The notes under the pieces were generated by a model, which was not told the DNA's origin, did not search any database, and worked only from the letters and a program-made list of their open reading frames with translations. Below are positions 58,498 through 64,000 of a stretch of 64,000 bases of DNA, in pieces. Both the position numbers and the translations under genes were made by a program. Origin of the DNA: Phallus indusiatus. Lineage: Eukaryota > Basidiomycota > Agaricomycetes > Phallales > Phallaceae. The stretch's first letter is position 1. Each line of letters starts with the position of its first letter. Location of the stretch: positions 248,001 through 312,000 of the forward strand of contig JAQFWX010000017.1 in NCBI GenBank assembly GCA_027605045.1, read 5' to 3'.

Positions 58498-60563
58498 ATG
58501 CCGTTGTCCAAAGTCTCAATGATTTTCGCGTGTGGAACTGCCCTCTTCTCAGATGGGTATTCTAACAGTATCATCGGAAGCGTCGTTACTCTTTTGCGAA
58601 AGCAATTTGGATCTGAAGTTATTACTACACATCAGAGCACCGTTCTGTCTTCAATAGCTTTTGCTGGCACAGTTGTCGGTATGCTTACATTCGGGTATAT
58701 GAGCGATAAGATAGGCCGCAAGTTCGGGATGGTGAGTAGATCTAGAGACCCCGTCTGTTGTCCGAATGGTTGCCAACGTATTTTTAAATTTGTTAGATGG
58801 CTTCAACCACTATCATAGGACTGTTCGCTTTCTTGTCTGCCTGCTCCCAAGGTGCCCACAACTCCACCAAAGGTCTCGTGGCATGTCTTACCGCCTTCCG
58901 ATTCCTTATCGGTATTGGCATCGGGGCCGAGTATCCTTGTGGTAGTGTCGCTGCGAGCGAACAAACCGAAGAAGAAGGTATCGCAAAGAATGCTCAGCAC
59001 CGTTGGTTTGCTTTGGCAACTAGTACGTTTTGTAACATCGTCTCTTTCCCTTGGTTATTCCCTTGGTTATTCACATTGATTGGTATCCCATTTGTTTGAT
59101 AGACTCGATGATTGACTTTGGATTCGTCATTGGTTCGTTTGTACCTTTGGTTCTATTCTGGATGTAAGTGCATATTCGCGAGTGGGTTAAATTGATGTTC
59201 ATATTATCTCATTCCCCAAGCTTCGGAGAGAAACATCTTAATGCCGCTTGGAGAGGATCTCTCGGGCTAGGTGTCATTCCCGCTGCTGCCGTCTTTGTTT
59301 GGCGTCTTCGTATGGAGGTAGGCGATACCATGTAACTCTTGAAGCTTGGTTCCTTGACACAAGTTACAACAGGAACCCACTATGTACAAAAAATCTTCCA
59401 TGAAGCACGCTTCGATCCCCTACTGGCTCATTATCAAACGCTACTGGGTCAATTTGGCTGCTGTCTCTTTTACTTGGTACATATACATATATCACTTTTC
59501 TCTCGCCTTTGGTTCTGACCATATCTTCTTCGTGATACAGGTTCATCTATGACTTTATCACTTATCCCTTTGGTCTGTTCTCCTCTACTATCTTGGACAG
59601 CGTTGAGCCTTCCAACGCCAGTTTGAGCGTCATTTTCGGCTGGAATGTTGTTATCAAGTAAGCCCCGAGAAGCAAATTCGACTACAACGCATTTTTTTTG
59701 AACATGTTTGTATCACTTTTTAGTCTGTTTTACATGCCCGGTACCCTCGGTGGTGCATTCATCGTCGACTACTTGGGGCCCAAGCATACCCAAATCCTCG
59801 GACTCTTGTTGCAAGCCGTAGTCGGATTCATCATGAGTGGTACTTACCCTCATTTGAAAAACCACGTTGGCGGATTTGCCGTGATTTATGGTTTTTTCTT
59901 GACCTTTGGTGAACTTGGAGTAAGTTTTTTTTGGGGGAGCTTCCATTATTTCGCGCTAATAACTTTTAATTCCTTTCTTACAGCCTGGTAACTGCCTTGG
60001 TCTTATTGCTTCTAAGAGTGGTCCCACCGCCGTTCGTGGCCAATTTTACGGTATGGCCGCGGCCATTGGCAAAGTCGGTGCATTCGTTGGTACTTGGGGT
60101 ACGCGCCACTACTCTCATTCAGAATAAATTTAATTAACAACGTTTTGTTTGTGTTTCTTAGCTTTCCCTCCCATGATTGCAGGTAAGGTAAATTTATTAT
60201 CGACAATAGTACTCTTATATATAACATTTTTTTTCTCACCTAGCCTTCGGTGGTGCCGATTCCAATCGTGGCAACTCAGGTCCTTTCTTCGTTGGAAGTG
60301 GACTAGCCATCCTCAGTGCTATCACCACCTTCCTCTTCGTGCGTACTTTGGGACCTGATGGAATGCAAAAAGAAGATGAAGAAGTCTGTTTCGATAACAA
60401 TTCTCATTGAGTCACTTTTGATGATTTTCTGACTCGATTTTTTGTTCTCTAGTTCCGTGCTTACCTCGCTGCTAACGGCTACGACATTAAGCAGTTGGGT
60501 GATGACGACAGTATTTCTGACTACTCGATTGACCCCGAGAAGAAAGAAAAATTAGACGCATGA
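58498..60563 (+). CDS. MFS transporter, Git1/phosphate-symporter type
   Basis: About ten short introns. The start [21 protein letters not shown] enters directly into TM1. MFS signatures follow: [13 protein letters not shown] (the G-x-x-x-D-x-x-G-R-R/K loop 2-3 motif), [20 protein letters not shown] (TM4), a cytosolic stretch with [14 protein letters not shown]7-12 including [20 protein letters not shown] and FGELGPGNCLGL. The tail is [19 protein letters not shown]. This layout matches the fungal Git1-like group, which takes up glycerophosphoinositol, phosphate or related anions with protons at the plasma membrane; the actual substrate is inferred only from the family. Exon 1 is 58498-58731 and exon 2 starts at 58797. 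The reading frame holds throughout. Confidence 0.85.
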
Positions 60564-60920
60564 GTCAGATTTTATATGTCAGTTTATTTATTTCCTCCCT
60601 GATTTCCTTCGTTAATATGTAAATATGTAGCCTTGTCATCCGTCGTGATACGCTCTATCCCTTTGTTTCCTCTGAAATTAACGATTCCTCTTCTATGCAC
60701 TTACGAATATCACACATCGGTTATCTTATGAAACCTTCCTCTGGGAAAGAATCCGGTTTAGGAATTATTGTACATACGTAGTTGATAGCTAGCAGTAGAA
60801 AAAAATATAATCATTCCATAGATTGTGGAGCGATATAACAGTGAACGTTTTACAGCGATTAGTACAATATGATGCCAATTAGAAGGGGACAAAACAATGA
60901 GACCGGTGCCGACGTGACAA
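60564..60920. other. Convergent spacer between transporter and Rtf2
   Basis: 357 nt of 3' flank for both genes. Nothing is seen in it. Confidence 0.4.
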
Positions 60921-62034
60921 CTAAGCATACTATAAGCGCGCAAAGTATCAATACAACAATTGCCAATGATAAACAAAAAAAGACATACTCGAGTAAACGT
61001 TCTCGTCATGAAAGTCTCCTTGACGGGTGCATCTTTAGGGGCGTACAAGCTCTTCACGGCGTCACTCATAGTACTCTTCCGAAGCTTCTCTTCCAACGCC
61101 AAAGCTTGGGCAACTGATTTGGAAGTGGCGGTAGCATGATTGGTAACCGGAGCCGCTACTTTCTTCTTTTTCGGTTGCTCCGAAGAAGGTATGTCAGAAG
61201 CACCAACAGCAGCTTTGCGTTTCTTCGATTTTGTATTTGCAGATTGGGCTGCCGCGCGTCGTAATTCCATACTAGCTCGCATCTTTTCTTCTTCTTCTTC
61301 CGACGGATTGAGTGTGATGATGTCCATGGACGGTAAAAAAGGGGTAGAACATTGTGGGCAGAGGTCTTTTGACTGCGGATGTTTGGCGTCGTCGGTTGGT
61401 GGGGGAGTGGTAGTAGTAGTACGAACAGAGCGAAGGCCACTTTGCGAGAATACGCATCCACAAGTCCAGATGTAGACAAATGGCTGGCCACCGTTCATTT
61501 CTTTGAGTGTAAGAGGACAGGCAAATTTAGCTTGATGTTCCGAACTTGTGACCTCTGTGGCGGGATTGCGAGTGAGCTTGAGTGTTTTTACATCCTGTGT
61601 GTAATGAAAAAGCAATTTAGACATAATCAAAAAATGACTAGAAGGAGCTACCTTCAAGGAGCGCACATGCCCACAAATCGTCTCTCCGTCGCCATAGATC
61701 GATTTGTCTAGTAAATACTCCAACACAGAATCTTTATTGTACAGCTTTCCTAGAGCACAGGAGACTACCGGTTCTTGTAACGGAAGCTACAGAGAAAACA
61801 TAATCATGAAGATGAGCGTCGATTGATTATTGAGGTCGTTTTCCAAGTATAACATACCTTTGAGAGGGCACAGAAAAACCAGCGAGCAATCGTTTGGTTG
61901 TTCTTATCGGCCTGCTCCGCCTAAAAAGAAATGATATGAGGAAAAGGTAAAAGTATGAAAAAAAAACAACGCACTTTTGCTTTTGTGCGAACTAGGTCTC
62001 TTCTATCGGGGATGCTGCCACCATCATTACCCAT
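60921..62034 (-). CDS. rtf2: Replication termination factor 2 (Rtf2)
   Basis: About five short introns. The N terminus MGNDGGSIPDRRDLVRTK is the nearly invariant start of Rtf2 proteins. It is followed by AEQADKNNQTIARWFFCALSK, LPLQEPVVSCALGKLYNK and the U-box/RING-like region ending LLDKSIYGDGETICGHVRSL. A second zinc-binding half contains CPLTLKEMNG, WTCGCVFS and LCPQCSTPF. A lysine-rich linker (KSKKRKAAV, PKKKKVAAP) probably serves as a nuclear signal. The last intron must end at the TATAG acceptor before 60929, because that gives TFTRYA and a stop, the typical family ending; ignoring it yields a false longer tail. Rtf2 works at stalled replication forks and has a reported link to splicing in fission yeast and humans. 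It is intact. Confidence 0.93.
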
Positions 62035-64000
62035 GGAGGAGAGTATATGTAGAATGTTGCAGTATAGGCGCCGAACGCATTAGTCATGTAGAAGATTTGT
62101 GACAGATTGTCACATAGCCTCGGCAGGCGCCGGGAGACCATTCTAGCCTTGCACCACATGTAGCACAGCTAACGTTAACTGAGCAAATTCAATCCCGCCC
62201 GTGTTTTATTTAGGATTTTGAGTGGAGTTCTACAAGATTATCTCTTTGGCATCGGTCGTCTCGGTCTTGGCTTTCACTACGGGTACCTTAGCTAGAGCCT
62301 AGCGGTCCAGCGGACGTCCTTCAAAGATTACAGTTTGCACGGTACCGGTTCGGTTTCAAACCAGACTGAATATGGGCCCGAGCTGGTTCCTGCAGCTTTA
62401 AACCGAGCTATATCCGGTTACTATGATTATGAAAAGGCCAAACGATGATTGTCAGATATTTTTAGTTCAAGAGCAGACTACAACGTGTCACCTGAAGGAG
62501 TAAGTTACCAGCTTCTTTCTCCGCGATATTGTCACTACGATCCCAGGCAATCACGACTTGTAGAACGTTGGACGCAATTTCTTTTTCGCCGTACCGAAAC
62601 GGATAACAAAACTGAAACAGCCTGCCATGTAAGATCCACCTTCAGTAATCATCCGCCGTCAGCCTTGTGTTGTAACCTCTCCTGCGTCTTAAATTCCATT
62701 TCAACACTAGTGAGTTTTTGTTTGATGAGAAAAATTGTTCTAAGAGTCGAGGTTCACATGGTTTCTTTTCGAGAGGTTGGGCCATTATAACAGAATAATG
62801 AACCATGAGCATATTCTTTTCGAGTACGCGCGAACGGGGCGACTTCCAGTACGTATTCACTACATAGGTAGAACATGAAGCGAAGAATTTACTGAATATG
62901 GACAAGTTTAGATAGGGAGATACTATGTGTCGATCGAAAGCCAAGACCTGGTCCCGGTGCCCGCATGGGCCAGCCGTTTCTCTGACGGAAATGCGGAAGG
63001 AATCATGGTTTTGTGCTGATTCTTCACAGGTTAATCATTTCACCTAATCGATTTCGGCAAAATTTTCCTCTCATAGTTAGCGATAGTAGCTTCATGAGAT
63101 GGAATATTCCTGATGTAGGTGATGGTAAGTAAGATAAGCACTGTCAACGGGGATGCAAAAAGCTTCATAATGTGAGTAGATTAGATTTGAATATAATGGT
63201 GGATATGAGTAACGATACAGTAGGTGCTCATAATACTCGATACAGGTCACCGCGTTCAGCTCATGTAGTACTCCCGACTCGGAGCGAGCGGAGTGTTTTG
63301 AAGACGGTTTAGCTGGACCTTCCAGGTGTGGTAGTCCAGGATTTTATCAGACCAAAGATCTGTTGGAATCCCAGGGCGATAAAGTAGCGGACACAAAGGT
63401 GTAGTCTATATAAGCGCCGCGACTAGTACTATATACAGGAGTAACTCATATTCCAACAAGATCTATATTGTTTTCCAAAATTGAAAGAGTGCTTGTCAAT
63501 GAGTTACTTGAGTCACCTTGCGAATCATCATAAATGTTTAGTGAGTCGTCAATGTCGAAGGATTTGTGATAGTATACGTTTCATTCAATCAATCAGTTAC
63601 ACTTCCTATATAAAACAGTATATACAAGTTTTGAGCTTATTTCTAATGTTTCTACGACTGTGCGCTGTGATTTTGTAGGAGTCGACTTATCCGAAACCGC
63701 CGCTTTGACTCGCCCAACGAGTCATTACAACTTTCCGAAACCATATTTACATAACTCATTTTGTATGCCACAGTCTTTCATACTTCGAATGACGAAGATT
63801 TACAACTCTCTCATCTGCTCACGACACTTGAGCCTTCACGCCGTTCGCAGTCTCTACGCAAAGTAGATAGTTTACTCAACAACACTTTCTACCGACTTTA
63901 AAAACTCATATAAAATTGATAGTTCTGCCTAGGCTACACGATTTCAAGCTTCATTCAAGGAAAAGGAGTTTGACGTGAGTAACACCGCGGCCTCTAGTTG
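62035..64000. other. Right-end region without a supportable gene
   Basis: About 2 kb. Frames are short (up to 113 codons at 62449) and motif-free. TATA-like boxes occur at 63405 (CTATATAAGC) and 63609 (CTATATAAAAC) on the plus strand, so a gene may begin near or beyond the right edge, but I cannot define its exons. Confidence 0.4.

Noticed and set aside
1..64000. tRNA, rRNA and CRISPR features
   Set aside because: I scanned for B-box-like GGTTCGAATCC sequences, rRNA-like blocks and regularly spaced repeats on both strands and found nothing convincing; a covariance-model search would be the proper test.

Overview
The window is a piece of a filamentous basidiomycete (Agaricomycete-type) genome. 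The signs are genes split by very short GT-AG introns (about 47-75 nt, some with a clear CTAAC branch site), CT-rich or TATA-type promoters 50-70 nt before start codons, no operons or ribosome binding sites, and families typical of mushroom-forming fungi (HET proteins with membrane segments, small F-box families, a DUF4436 protein, a seven-span membrane family, GT31 transferases).

Layout. 1-3.4 kb holds a HET-type protein (cut by the left edge) followed by a multi-span membrane protein. 3.7-10.1 kb, all on the minus strand, holds an F-box protein, a transferrin-receptor/glutamate-carboxypeptidase-II-like M28 peptidase and a small membrane protein. 10.1-13.4 kb has no intact gene but contains a truncated duplicate of the 3' end of a mucin-like gene. 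13.4-17.2 kb carries a second, inverted copy of the HET/membrane-protein cassette, in which HET is a pseudogene and the membrane gene is intact. 17.4-20.4 kb is the full mucin-like secreted gene with its 18-bp repeats. 21.0-22.6 kb is a DUF4436 membrane protein, and 23.3-25.7 kb an alpha-N-acetylglucosaminidase (GH89). 28.1-29.6 kb is a second F-box gene related to the first. 30.0-36.2 kb is a divergent pair of large unrecognised genes, one interrupted by a single in-frame stop. 37.6-42.6 kb is a P4-ATPase flippase, 42.8-44.1 kb a seven-span membrane protein and 46.8-48.7 kb a Whi5-like G1/S repressor candidate. 51.9-57.2 kb is a tandem pair of GT31 glycosyltransferases with a small cysteine-rich secreted protein gene between them. 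58.5-60.6 kb is a Git1/phosphate-type MFS transporter, and 60.9-62.0 kb is Rtf2. The last 2 kb has no gene I can support.

Housekeeping genes (flippase, NAGLU, M28 peptidase, Rtf2, Whi5-like, MFS) are interleaved with fast-evolving accessory genes (HET, F-box, mucin, GT31, small secreted protein). The most unusual structure is the HET plus membrane-protein cassette, present twice in inverted orientation. Its HET genes share more than 90 percent identity by eye but differ completely in one transmembrane block. The second copy is bracketed by direct repeats derived from the mucin gene's 3' end. This suggests a self/non-self recognition (heterokaryon incompatibility or immunity-type) module that spreads by duplication; that function is inference. 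Splice sites were assigned by eye from frame continuity, GT-AG rules and comparison between paralogues in the window.
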